DNA of 64,000 nucleotides from Kibdelosporangium persicum (GTDB taxonomy: Bacteria; Actinomycetota; Actinomycetes; Mycobacteriales; Pseudonocardiaceae), in NCBI RefSeq assembly GCF_013280595.1, contig NZ_JAAATY010000007.1, positions 186,001-250,000 on the forward strand, written 5' to 3'. Of the stretch, positions 25,641 to 32,862 are shown piece by piece (the first letter of the stretch is position 1; each line of letters starts with the position of its first letter). The position numbers and the translations under genes were made by a program. The notes under the pieces are model-generated. The model searched no databases, was not told the origin of the DNA, and was given only the letters and a program-made list of their open reading frames with translations.

Positions 25641-25960
25641 GTGATCAACTACTGCGGAAACCGCAGGAGGAAGCCGCCAAAGTGATCACTTCAAAGCGGA
25701 AAGGACACCCTTTGTAACTTCCGCAGCAAGATGAGCATTTCCGTATGAACTTGAGCACTGGACGAGCATTTGCACAAGTTCGGCGGAAGCCATCTCCGTA
25801 CCGCCGCCTGAGCAGCTGGCGTGCGGGAATCCCCAACCAACGTCCGCAGCGGATGCCTTGCCTTGGTCGACAGGGAACCGCAACGCACTCTCATACCGAT
25901 GGGCGGATAAACGGGCTGCGTACGGCTGACTCCGCGTGTAGGTTCCGCGGACTCGGTCGA
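25641..25960. repeat. Transposon-end-like repeat cluster (second location)
   Basis: Contains an inverted unit at 25641-25662 (reverse complement GGTTTCCGCAGTAGTTGATC), a weaker one at 25681-25703, and the two-unit block 25708-25758 that aligns to 21005-21055. A further TGTAGGTTCCGCGGAC starts at 25937 and is identical for 16 bases to 21011-21026. No gene is supported between the units. The block lies just upstream of the DUF3885 gene. Confidence 0.6.
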
Positions 25961-26010
25961 TCCAGCGGGAGGCGGAGATCGGTCGACTACCAGTTGGAGA
26001 AGGTGATCGC

Positions 26011-26595
26011 GTGTTGGACGACGACCTGTCGGCGCTGTGGCGGCGGCAGTGGCCCGAGTGCCCTCCGTTGGCCCATACCCTGAAACACGCCCACTGCGAC
26101 CGATGGGTGCGGATTCACAGCCTGCCCGGATCCAAGCGCTATCCCAGCCACGACGCCGAGTACGACATCGTGCTCCATCGCCACAACACGATCCTGGACG
26201 AGCTGTTCCACGGACAGGAGGTCCGAATCGTCACCGCCGACTGGTCGGACGCAACCGATGCCCCGGTGCTGCCCGCACATCACGAGCTCAGGAACCCCGG
26301 CGCCCTTCACTGGACGTCCGTGCGCACGGACGAGGACGAAACGGATCCGGACTTCATCACCTATACCCACCTGTACGCCAGTCGCAGGCCCTGGCGATCT
26401 GGTCTCGTGGACGACCTGCTCCGCGCTGTGGCCGACGATGTCACCGGCAACGTGATGATCACCAGTCTGTCCTTCGACCGCGTTCACCACCCGTACGACG
26501 GAGGCGCCGACATCCTGCTGCCCACGACCGGTGAACGTGACGCCTTGAAACATCGTCACACCGACTGGCTCTCCGCCCACCCTCTGGGCCTCTGA
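26011..26595 (+). CDS. DUF3885-domain protein
   Basis: The 194-residue product begins at a GTG at 26011 with GGAGAAGG upstream. It contains the DUF3885 landmarks DAEYDIVLHRHNTILDELFH near residues 48-67, a central WTSVRTD block and a late HPYDGGADILL. The family has no known function and is widespread in actinobacteria, often in variable regions. It lies between repeat clusters, so it may be transposon cargo. Confidence 0.75.
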   Translation: MLDDDLSALWRRQWPECPPLAHTLKHAHCDRWVRIHSLPGSKRYPSHDAEYDIVLHRHNTILDELFHGQEVRIVTADWSDATDAPVLPAHHELRNPGALHWTSVRTDEDETDPDFITYTHLYASRRPWRSGLVDDLLRAVADDVTGNVMITSLSFDRVHHPYDGGADILLPTTGERDALKHRHTDWLSAHPLGL

Positions 26596-26646
26596 GCTTC
26601 CCCTGTCCGCTCCTGTCCGCTGACCGGTCACGCCGACCAGGGCAGC

Positions 26647-26672
26647 GAGTGCTCAAGTAGTGCGGAAACCAG
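26647..26672 (-). repeat. Repeat unit next to the TnsA-like relic
   Basis: The reverse complement reads GGTTTCCGCACTACTTGAGC, the best match to the unit at 25641. It directly precedes the broken TnsA-like gene. Confidence 0.6.
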
Positions 26673-26678
26673 TTGCGG

Positions 26679-26936
26679 ACTGGCCGCTCGTATCACACGA
26701 GCTTCCGTGCACGGAATCGTGGCGCAGCCGTTTCTCCTGGAGGCAAAGCGCGACCAGCGCATACGGCGCCACGTCCCGGACGTCCTGCTGCTGACCGACT
26801 CCACACCGATCGTTGTGTGGACGTGAAGCCGCGGCATCGAGTCTCTGCCCAGAACGTCGCCGTCGTGCTCGCGTGGACCCGACGGGCAGTGGAGTCGCGT
26901 GGCTGGGACGACAACCCCGATGGCACCCCGTTCTGA
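26679..26936 (+). pseudogene. Frameshifted TnsA-like transposon endonuclease fragment
   Basis: From 26679 one frame reads VAQPFLLEAKRDQRIRRHVP and DVLLLTDSTPIVV, then hits a stop. Removing a duplicated TG near 26815-26818 continues it as DVKPRHRVSAQNVAVVLAWT and RRAVESRGWD. This matches the core of TnsA-like endonucleases (restriction-fold PDxLL...VVDVKP). The acidic residue and lysine of the D-x-K pair are still present. No start codon with a ribosome site and no following tnsB or tnsC gene are visible, so it is a relic of a Tn7-like transposon. Confidence 0.72.
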
Positions 26937-27053
26937 CACGGTCCGCCCACTCCGCAAAGACTCCTCCCGCCAGCCAGGGCCGCTGTGCGACGGCAGTTGC
27001 CTGTCGCACAGCGGCTCCGGCTCGGACCATGCACGATTGCTGGGTGGGGTAGG

Positions 27054-27935
27054 TTACTGCCCGCGCCGCGCGCGAAGTTCTGCCCGCAGGTCACCCAACG
27101 TGCGCCCATCGGATACCCGCCGAAACGCGCTCCAGCCGTTCTGGTGGTTGCCGCCCAGCGCTGTGGTGGCACCGCATGGGTTGGCGTACACCCGGCCGTC
27201 GGCGAGGACGAGGGTGCCGTCGGACCGGATGCGGGCGGTGTGCCGGACGCCGAGTTTGCGGCGGTTCCAGATCAGTTCCTCGCCTGCCGTGACCAGTCCG
27301 GCGTCCAGCAGTTCGGCGATGCCGCCGCGCGCCCACTTGATCAGCGGCGGGGAGGTCGACGGCGGGGTCTCCGACCAGATCGCCGCCTCGGTGGCGTCGC
27401 CGTGCAGTCCCATCACGGCGGCGGCCGTCGGCGCGACGAGACTCGGCCAGCCGTCGTCGACCCCAGCCCACTGGCCAACACGCTGCCAACGGCCTTGGTA
27501 GGCCAGCAGCATCTCGACATCGGCGGCGTGGTCGCGGGGCAGCGGGTACGTGGGATCGGCCGGGTGGGTCAGGCGCAGGACGAGGTCGCCGTCGTACAGG
27601 TTGTCGGCTGGGGGCTGTTCTGGCACCCAGTTCCCGGCGAACAACGCCACGTCGCCCGCGCGGTCGGGGTCGGCGTCGCCGATGATGTCGACCGCTGTCA
27701 CGAGCATCGCCCACACGTCGTCGGGGCATCGCATCGGCGGTGGGTTGAATGCCGGGGCGAGGATCATCGTGTCCGGTGGCAGCCCTTCCCACGCTCGCAT
27801 CGTCGCCTCGTCGTGCGGCTGTGACGCCCCGGCGGTCGCGGTGGTGTCCATCGGGTCGGGGTCCGGTCGTGGCGCGTCCACGGCCACGTCGGCGGCCAGT
27901 TCGGGTGGTTCGTGGATGTCGCGGTCGGTGGTCAT
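27054..27935 (-). CDS. RAMA-domain protein
   Basis: The 293-residue product ends in a RAMA (restriction enzyme adenine methylase-associated) domain: IAELLDAGLVTAGEELIWNR, then RHTARIRSDGTLVLADGRVY, then NGWSAFRRVSDGRTLGDLRA (about residues 205-290). RAMA domains are predicted to recognise modified DNA or to sit beside methyltransferases. The N-terminal 200 residues are acidic and Pro/Asp-rich with no known motif. No methyltransferase is fused or adjacent; the nearest are in the 4-9 kb cassette. It is divergent from the two-wHTH regulator gene. Confidence 0.75.
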   Translation of the reverse strand: MTTDRDIHEPPELAADVAVDAPRPDPDPMDTTATAGASQPHDEATMRAWEGLPPDTMILAPAFNPPPMRCPDDVWAMLVTAVDIIGDADPDRAGDVALFAGNWVPEQPPADNLYDGDLVLRLTHPADPTYPLPRDHAADVEMLLAYQGRWQRVGQWAGVDDGWPSLVAPTAAAVMGLHGDATEAAIWSETPPSTSPPLIKWARGGIAELLDAGLVTAGEELIWNRRKLGVRHTARIRSDGTLVLADGRVYANPCGATTALGGNHQNGWSAFRRVSDGRTLGDLRAELRARRGQ

Positions 27936-28255
27936 TGTCTATGTGCCCCTTCGGTTTCCGGGTGTCGTGGCCGGATGGCCGATGTGTATGGACGCTTCGT
28001 GACCGCGTTGTTGTCAACGCACGTGTGCGCCACCGGGCCAAAGTGGGCCCATGTGGCGCAACGAAATCCCAGCTATACGCCATCGTCTACACGAGACGGT
28101 CGTCTTGTTTGCTGAACCCACTTGACTTCATGGGCCGAAGGAAGCGTCCATAGTCGTGTAGCCCGAACACACCGGCAAGCGCACCACGGGCCACACCTGC
28201 TCCGGCCGGGGCATGACCACCCAGCAGCGATCACGAACGCGAATCGAGGGATGTC
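27936..28255. promoter_or_regulatory. Divergent promoter region
   Basis: A 320-bp gap between the RAMA-domain gene (minus) and the two-wHTH regulator gene (plus). It is AT-richer in its centre and contains no supported gene. The arrangement would allow autoregulation by the regulator. Confidence 0.5.
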
Positions 28256-29143
28256 ATGTCCAGCAAGACCCGCACCCGCAAAACCCGCACCATCACAACC
28301 GCCGCCAGCACGACCGGATCCGCTCCGACGTTGCGGTCGGTTCCCGAGCAGACCGTCGCCGCGAAGGTCCGTACGGACACCGAAGACAGGCTGTGGGAGG
28401 CGTTGCACGCCGCGCCGAACAGCACCGCCGCCGACTTGTCCGCAGCAGCGAGGATCGGGAAGTCGACCGCGCAGAAGATCCTGGTCAAATGGGCCGCCGA
28501 CGGCAGCGTCGCCCGCACCGCCGGGATCGCCGAGGGCGGGCGGCGTGCCGCCGACCTGTGGGCGATCACCGAAGGCGACACCACCCAGGCAGACCCGACC
28601 CCAGTGGACACCGCTGCGGCGGACGACGCCGACACGACCGACACCACGCAGGCCGAAACGGTCGCCCCGGACGCACCCGACGCCAACGACTCGGCAGTCA
28701 CGGAGGAAGACCCCGTCGAGCAGACGGACACCGCAGTCGATGGCGCGCAGGACCCGGCCGACTCCGACGAAGCCGACCCGGTGGAAGCCGAGCCTGTCGT
28801 TGCCGAGGTGAACGACCCCACCGCCGCCAACGGCGCGGACGGCGCAACGACCGACGGCGACACGACGACGGAGAATGGCGCGGACGCGACGGGCGAGAAG
28901 AAGGCACGGTTGGCACCCGGCGGGTTGCGGGGGATGGTTGAGGACTACCTGCGCGACCACCCCGGTGAGGAGTTCGGTCCCACCGCGATCGCGAACGCGT
29001 TGGGCGGGAAGTCGTCGGGCGCGGTCAGCAACGCGCTGGACAAGCTGGTCGAGGGCGGCGTGGCGGCGAGGACGCAGGACAAGCCGAGGCGTTTCGCGCT
29101 CGCCCTGGCGGAGCAGGAGGCCGCCCCCGCGCCGACGAACTAA
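28256..29143 (+). CDS. Regulator with two winged HTH domains joined by an acidic linker
   Basis: The 295-residue product has an N-terminal wHTH (about 35-105: DRLWEALHAAPNSTAADLSA, then GKSTAQKILVKWAADGSV). A long Asp/Glu/Thr-rich linker follows (about 110-220). The C-terminal wHTH (about 225-285: GGLRGMVEDYLRDHPGEEFG, then PTAIANALGGKSSGAVSNAL) also occurs at the N-terminus of the MoxR-type ATPase at 34669. The layout suggests a DNA-binding adaptor. The gene is monocistronic and ends 15 bp before a 20-bp hairpin shared with the opposing operon. Confidence 0.72.
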   Translation: MSSKTRTRKTRTITTAASTTGSAPTLRSVPEQTVAAKVRTDTEDRLWEALHAAPNSTAADLSAAARIGKSTAQKILVKWAADGSVARTAGIAEGGRRAADLWAITEGDTTQADPTPVDTAAADDADTTDTTQAETVAPDAPDANDSAVTEEDPVEQTDTAVDGAQDPADSDEADPVEAEPVVAEVNDPTAANGADGATTDGDTTTENGADATGEKKARLAPGGLRGMVEDYLRDHPGEEFGPTAIANALGGKSSGAVSNALDKLVEGGVAARTQDKPRRFALALAEQEAAPAPTN

Positions 29144-29158
29144 CGCCCCGACGGCATG

Positions 29159-29210
29159 GCGAATGTGGTTGTGTCCCAGCGGAACTCCGTTGGGACACAA
29201 CCACATTCGC
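29159..29210. terminator. Perfect 20-bp hairpin, bidirectional terminator
   Basis: Positions 29159-29178 are exactly complementary to 29191-29210 around a 12-nt loop. It lies between the convergent stop codons at 29143 (plus) and 29220 (minus), so it can end both transcripts. It is the strongest inverted repeat seen in the window. Confidence 0.88.
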
Positions 29211-29219
29211 GTCCGCACG

Positions 29220-29873
29220 CTATCCGGTCGCCAGATCTCCGGGATGCGGGGACGGCGCGTGCGCCTGGTTGGCGAGATGCGCCCACCAGGAACCGGTGTC
29301 CTGGACCGACACGGCAAACCCGAGCGCGGCCAGCACCCGCAGTACGTAGACCTCGATGAACGAGATCTGGTTGCGCACAACCTCGTGCGTTGCCGTGAAA
29401 TCGCCCGCGTCGAGGGCGTCGCTGAGCGCTTGGTCGGCGGCGCGGTTGTCGTGGTCGGCCTCGCACAACGCCGTCAGGACGGCGTTGGTGGCGACGGTGT
29501 GTCCGGCTTCGGCGGCCCAAGCGACAGCGGCTTCGGCGATCGCAGTCATCGCCCTGGTGTCGGCGACCGCTGCCCGGCCCGCGCTGTCAGGCGGGGTGTT
29601 GAGCACCGTGATCCACCGGTGCCCGTTGGGGCTGTTGGCCAGCAGCAGCGCGGTGTCGCTGTCGTCGACGACCGCGATCAGCGTGGGCGCTGCGGTGGCT
29701 TCGACCAGTGCGGCGGCCAAGCCGGATACGTCCGGGAAGTCTCCTATCACGGCGGCCAGCTGCCAGTGGTCGTCGTGGCGGCCGACGAGCTCCGCCTCGT
29801 GCGAAGCCAGCAGGTCCATGTCGAGCAGCGAGATCGGGGTGCGGGCGAGGATGAGCAAACCGGTGAAACCCAT
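29220..29873 (-). CDS. Conserved hypothetical protein, last gene of the MoxR/VWA run
   Basis: The 217-residue product (MGFTGLLILARTPISLLDMD start) is an alpha/beta protein rich in A, D and V, with strands such as APTLIAVVDDSDTALLLA and long helices. I recognise no catalytic motif. It is the distal gene of the minus-strand run that contains the MoxR-type ATPase and VWA protein and is directly followed by a terminator hairpin. Confidence 0.7.
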   Translation of the reverse strand: MGFTGLLILARTPISLLDMDLLASHEAELVGRHDDHWQLAAVIGDFPDVSGLAAALVEATAAPTLIAVVDDSDTALLLANSPNGHRWITVLNTPPDSAGRAAVADTRAMTAIAEAAVAWAAEAGHTVATNAVLTALCEADHDNRAADQALSDALDAGDFTATHEVVRNQISFIEVYVLRVLAALGFAVSVQDTGSWWAHLANQAHAPSPHPGDLATG

Positions 29874-29994
29874 GATCGGAACCTTGTCGTTAGGGTGGTC
29901 AGCGCGGTGGACACGGGTGTGGTTGGTGGGTGCGGTGGGCGGTGACGGCCTGCGCGGCGACGTCGGCGCGGACTCCAGCAGCTCACGGGCGTGG

Positions 29995-30544
29995 TCAAGG
30001 GTTGTGGCCCTCGGCGTAGCGGTCGGCGTCGAGCAGGAACCGCGGCGCGGTCACCAAACGTTTCATGCGCGAACGGCTCATCGGCAGGCAGCGCGTGCAG
30101 GCCCCGAGCCCGGGCCGCAGCAAACCGTGCATGATCTCGCGGATCGCCGGGGCGGCGAGGTCGGGCAGAGGACAACGCTGGCCAGCACGTACCCCGCGGC
30201 GCCAAGCACGGCGGCGGCGACTCGCCGCGGTGCGAGCGTGAGGTAGGCCGGTGGCACCGGCAGCAGCAAGGTGGCGCGGATTGAGACCGGCAGGCCCCGG
30301 AAGCCGGTGTAGGTGAAGAGATGACCGGGCCACCATCCGGTCCAGACGTCTCGCCCCGCAGTCGTGGTCGAGGTCGCACATCAGCCGCTGCAGTCCGGTC
30401 ACCAGGCAGGGCGATGTCACACCCGCCGTCGTACTCGTCGTATTCGTGTGGCTCACCGACGATGACGGCGGCAGTCCGGGCAGTTCGGCTCGAAGTCCAG
30501 GAGCCGGAACTGTTCGCCTTGAGCGCTTCATTGTTGTCGTTCAT
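29995..30544 (-). pseudogene. Frame-broken gene, possibly a Cys-rich membrane protein
   Basis: No single frame carries the coding signal. G/C-biased third positions move between three frames. The start is MNDNNEALKANSSGSW from an ATG at 30544. The middle frame has HLFTYTGFRGLPVSIRATLL and AAVLGAAGYVLASVVLCP (membrane-like). The last frame has LAAPAIREIMHGLLRPGLGA and MKRLVTAPRFLLDADRY, ending at 29995. Joining the blocks needs at least two single-base shifts. It is either a decayed member of the operon or affected by sequence errors. CxxC-like pairs appear at both ends. Confidence 0.5.
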
Positions 30545-30627
30545 CGCGCGTCCTTTCCTTGGTTTCGGCGACCGTGAACTCCTGTGGTGCTAGTAGGGAT
30601 GGCTATTACTGAGTCCTACCGCGACAG

Positions 30628-30813
30628 TCACTGCTGGACACGTAGCCATGCGCGTCCGGTCGTGATCCACACCCGACCGTCGGGGAACGTGAACAACTCA
30701 GGTCCCGTGTGGCGAGGCTGTCCGGCCACGGCTACGGGCAGACGTGGCGGGGTGTTTGCCTGTGGTCCTCGTCGGTCCAGACGTCGAGCAGGTCGGTCGG
30801 CGGTGGCGGTCAC
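30628..30813 (-). CDS. Small hypothetical protein (61 aa)
   Basis: It starts with an ATG that overlaps the previous stop (ATGA, 30810-30813), so it is likely translationally coupled. The C-terminal part (PELFTFPDGRVWITTGRAWL) looks like folded protein, while the N-terminus is basic. No family recognised. Confidence 0.5.
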   Translation of the reverse strand: MTATADRPARRLDRRGPQANTPPRLPVAVAGQPRHTGPELFTFPDGRVWITTGRAWLRVQQ

Positions 30814-31160
30814 TGGTCACGATGTGGCGGACGGGTCGCGTCGCGGAGCCGCTGATCGACCTCGTAGCTGTCGCGGGCGGTGAGGATGGTGGTCAGCACG
30901 AGGACGGCGGCCTCTTCGGAGACCGGGTTGACGGGTTGGTCGTCGAGGGTGAGGGGATGTCCGAGGGCGGTGACGATGCGCCAGTCGGACTGGTGGACGC
31001 GGTCGGCGCAGTAGTAGCTGCCGACGAGTGCGCCGTTGTGGGTGACGGTGCCGTACAGGGTTTGTTGTGCGTCGGCGGGATCGGCGACGATCGCGGTCAC
31101 CTCGCAGCCGTTTTCGGTGAAGCGACGGATGACGGTCTCGGGTACTTCGTAGGCGGTCAT
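30810..31160 (-). CDS. Small hypothetical protein (116 aa)
   Basis: ATG at 31160 with GGAGAG upstream; a longer frame to 31223 has no such support. The product (MTAYEVPETVIRRFTENGCE start) has strands around TAIVADPADAQQTLYGTVTH and DWRIVTALGHPLTLDDQ. No motif recognised. It overlaps the next gene by 4 bp and belongs to the minus-strand accessory run. Confidence 0.65.
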   Translation of the reverse strand: MTAYEVPETVIRRFTENGCEVTAIVADPADAQQTLYGTVTHNGALVGSYYCADRVHQSDWRIVTALGHPLTLDDQPVNPVSEEAAVLVLTTILTARDSYEVDQRLRDATRPPHRDQ

Positions 31161-31192
31161 GGATGGTCTCTCCGATGGGGTGCGTGCGGTTC

Positions 31193-31771
31193 CTACGACC
31201 GCTGCGGAAGGTCGAAGTAGCATTCGTCGTCACAGTCCTGACTGCCTTTGCTTGCCACGAAAGGGCATTCGTCGCGGTGGGCTTTGGTGAAGGTGACGCT
31301 GCCGTCGGGGTGCTCGAAGATGTGTAGTGCGCCGCCGTGGCTGGTTGCCCAGGCGATGTCGTCCGGGTCGATGTGGCATTCGCCGTTGAAGCCGCTGCTG
31401 GTGGCCAGCAACGCGCTTACCGCTTGGTAGATGTGGGGCGAGAAGGTCACCATGGTCTGCGGTGCGGCGAGGATCTTGGCGGCCCGGCGCAGTAGCCGCT
31501 CGGCCAGGGGGCCTAGCACGGTGGCGGCGTGGACGTCCGGACTTGGCGGTGGTGTGTCGTGCCACCAGTTGTTGAGCGCGTCAGCGGCGAGGCTGATCCA
31601 CTCCGCTTGGTCGGTGAGCACCTCGGCGACGGCTCCGCTGTCTTTCCCGTAGAAGCCGCGCACGACGCGGGCTCGGACGGTGTGCCCGGCGATCTCGACG
31701 ACGCCGGTGTAGTGATAGCGCCTCGAGGAGGCTCCAGCGTCCTGGTCATGTTCGGTGATTGAGGGAGTCAT
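31193..31771 (-). CDS. Hypothetical protein with C-terminal cysteines
   Basis: The 192-residue product has a beta-rich start (YHYTGVVEIAGHTVRARVVR), a helical centre and a C-terminal stretch with CHIDPDD, DECPFVAS and QDCDDECYFDLPQ. The clustered cysteines and acids might bind metal. No family recognised. It lies in the same direction as its neighbours, separated from the upstream gene by a gap with a hairpin. Confidence 0.62.
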   Translation of the reverse strand: MTPSITEHDQDAGASSRRYHYTGVVEIAGHTVRARVVRGFYGKDSGAVAEVLTDQAEWISLAADALNNWWHDTPPPSPDVHAATVLGPLAERLLRRAAKILAAPQTMVTFSPHIYQAVSALLATSSGFNGECHIDPDDIAWATSHGGALHIFEHPDGSVTFTKAHRDECPFVASKGSQDCDDECYFDLPQRS

Positions 31772-31885
31772 GGTGGTCTCCGTCGCGTGGGATTGGGGTT
31801 GTGGGGGCAGCGAGTGGCGAGTACGGGATGCGGTCGCACGGGGCGTTCATCGGGGTTACGTCGCCTATAGGTGCCAAGCCCCGCC

Positions 31886-31911
31886 CCGCGGACTCGCTGG
31901 CGAGTCCGCGG
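31886..31911 (-). terminator. Short GC hairpin in the accessory operon
   Basis: CCGCGGACTCG pairs perfectly with CGAGTCCGCGG (11 bp) around a 4-nt loop, between the genes at 32012 and 31771. It could end or attenuate transcription within the minus-strand run. Confidence 0.5.
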
Positions 31912-32011
31912 CGACGAGTCTGGGGACAAGGCGGTGGTGCCTGTCGTGGGCGACTGTGCCGAAGGCGTCGACAGTGTCCGTGGTCGTGGGAGGTGTGGCG
32001 CGGGTTAGCTG

Positions 32012-32536
32012 CTAGTCGCCGACGGTCGGCAGGGCGAACGTGCATCCCGGTCGGTGGAGGGACGTGTCGCGGGCCTCGTCAGCGGGCGAGATCTCGTCGT
32101 CGGGGTCCAGGTACTGGCTGAGGTCGGCGAGGCTGGCGACGCGGGTGGCGGGGATCTCGGCTTCGCAGTCGGGGCAGCGGTCCAGCAGTAGCCATCCGTC
32201 GCCGGGGGTGGTGACGTCGGGGATGAACCGCCACGCGCGTCCGCTTAACGGGTCGGTGACGGTGATCAGGTCACCGGGTACCGGTCCGGTTCGGGTGCGG
32301 TAGGTCCGGTGCGGGTCGTTGGTGACGAGTACGGCGTCCACGGGTACCCGCAGTGCGGTGGCGATGGTGCGGGCGACGCGAGCGCGACGTGCCCACCTGT
32401 TCCACTCCTCCGGAGTGTCGTGGCGGCGGTAGAACCCGTCGCGGTCGGCGGTGCGGTAGGTGCGCGCGGCGTGCACGGCACGCTCGGCGAGTCGGGGCGT
32501 GGTGGTGTTCGGGGTCGTGGATGCTGGGTTGGTCAC
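32012..32536 (-). CDS. Hypothetical protein with CxxC pair (174 aa)
   Basis: Starts at a GTG overlapping the preceding stop (GTGA, 32533-32536). The N-terminal half is basic and helical (RWARRARVARTIATALRVPV). The C-terminal half has a strand-rich block with LLLDRCPDCEAEIPATRVAS, where CPDC and a later C in RPGCTF could form a small zinc site. No family recognised. Confidence 0.6.
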   Translation of the reverse strand: MTNPASTTPNTTTPRLAERAVHAARTYRTADRDGFYRRHDTPEEWNRWARRARVARTIATALRVPVDAVLVTNDPHRTYRTRTGPVPGDLITVTDPLSGRAWRFIPDVTTPGDGWLLLDRCPDCEAEIPATRVASLADLSQYLDPDDEISPADEARDTSLHRPGCTFALPTVGD

Positions 32537-32790
32537 TGTGACCACCCGAGGGCGTTGCTTGCGGGTCCGGGGAGGTAGCCGATCTGTTCGCCCTCGCCGA
32601 GCCACACCACGGGCGGGTCGGTGTGCGGGGTGTCGTCGCCCTCGGTGTTGTCGGGGGTGCACACGATGTGGCCGAGGGTGTGTTCGATGGGGTGGTCGGG
32701 TTGGGTGGCGAGTCTGACCGGGGTGGTGGGGTCGTAGCGGTCGAGGGCGGCGATCAGGTCGCCCACGGTGGCGATGTGCTTGTCGTTCAT
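32533..32790 (-). CDS. Small hypothetical protein (85 aa)
   Basis: ATG at 32790 with GGAGG 8 bases upstream; an in-frame GTG 9 bp earlier is less well placed. The start (MNDKHIATVGDLIAALDRYD, then PTTPVRLAT) resembles small phage and plasmid proteins with this HIATVGDLIAAL pattern. No function known. Coupled to the next gene by a GTGA overlap. Confidence 0.65.
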   Translation of the reverse strand: MNDKHIATVGDLIAALDRYDPTTPVRLATQPDHPIEHTLGHIVCTPDNTEGDDTPHTDPPVVWLGEGEQIGYLPGPASNALGWSQ

Positions 32791-32862
32791 GATGGACACC
32801 TCCGACGGTGCTCGTGGTTGGTGGGGTCCGGGGCGGGGTTATCGCCCCTGGACCGAGGGTGG

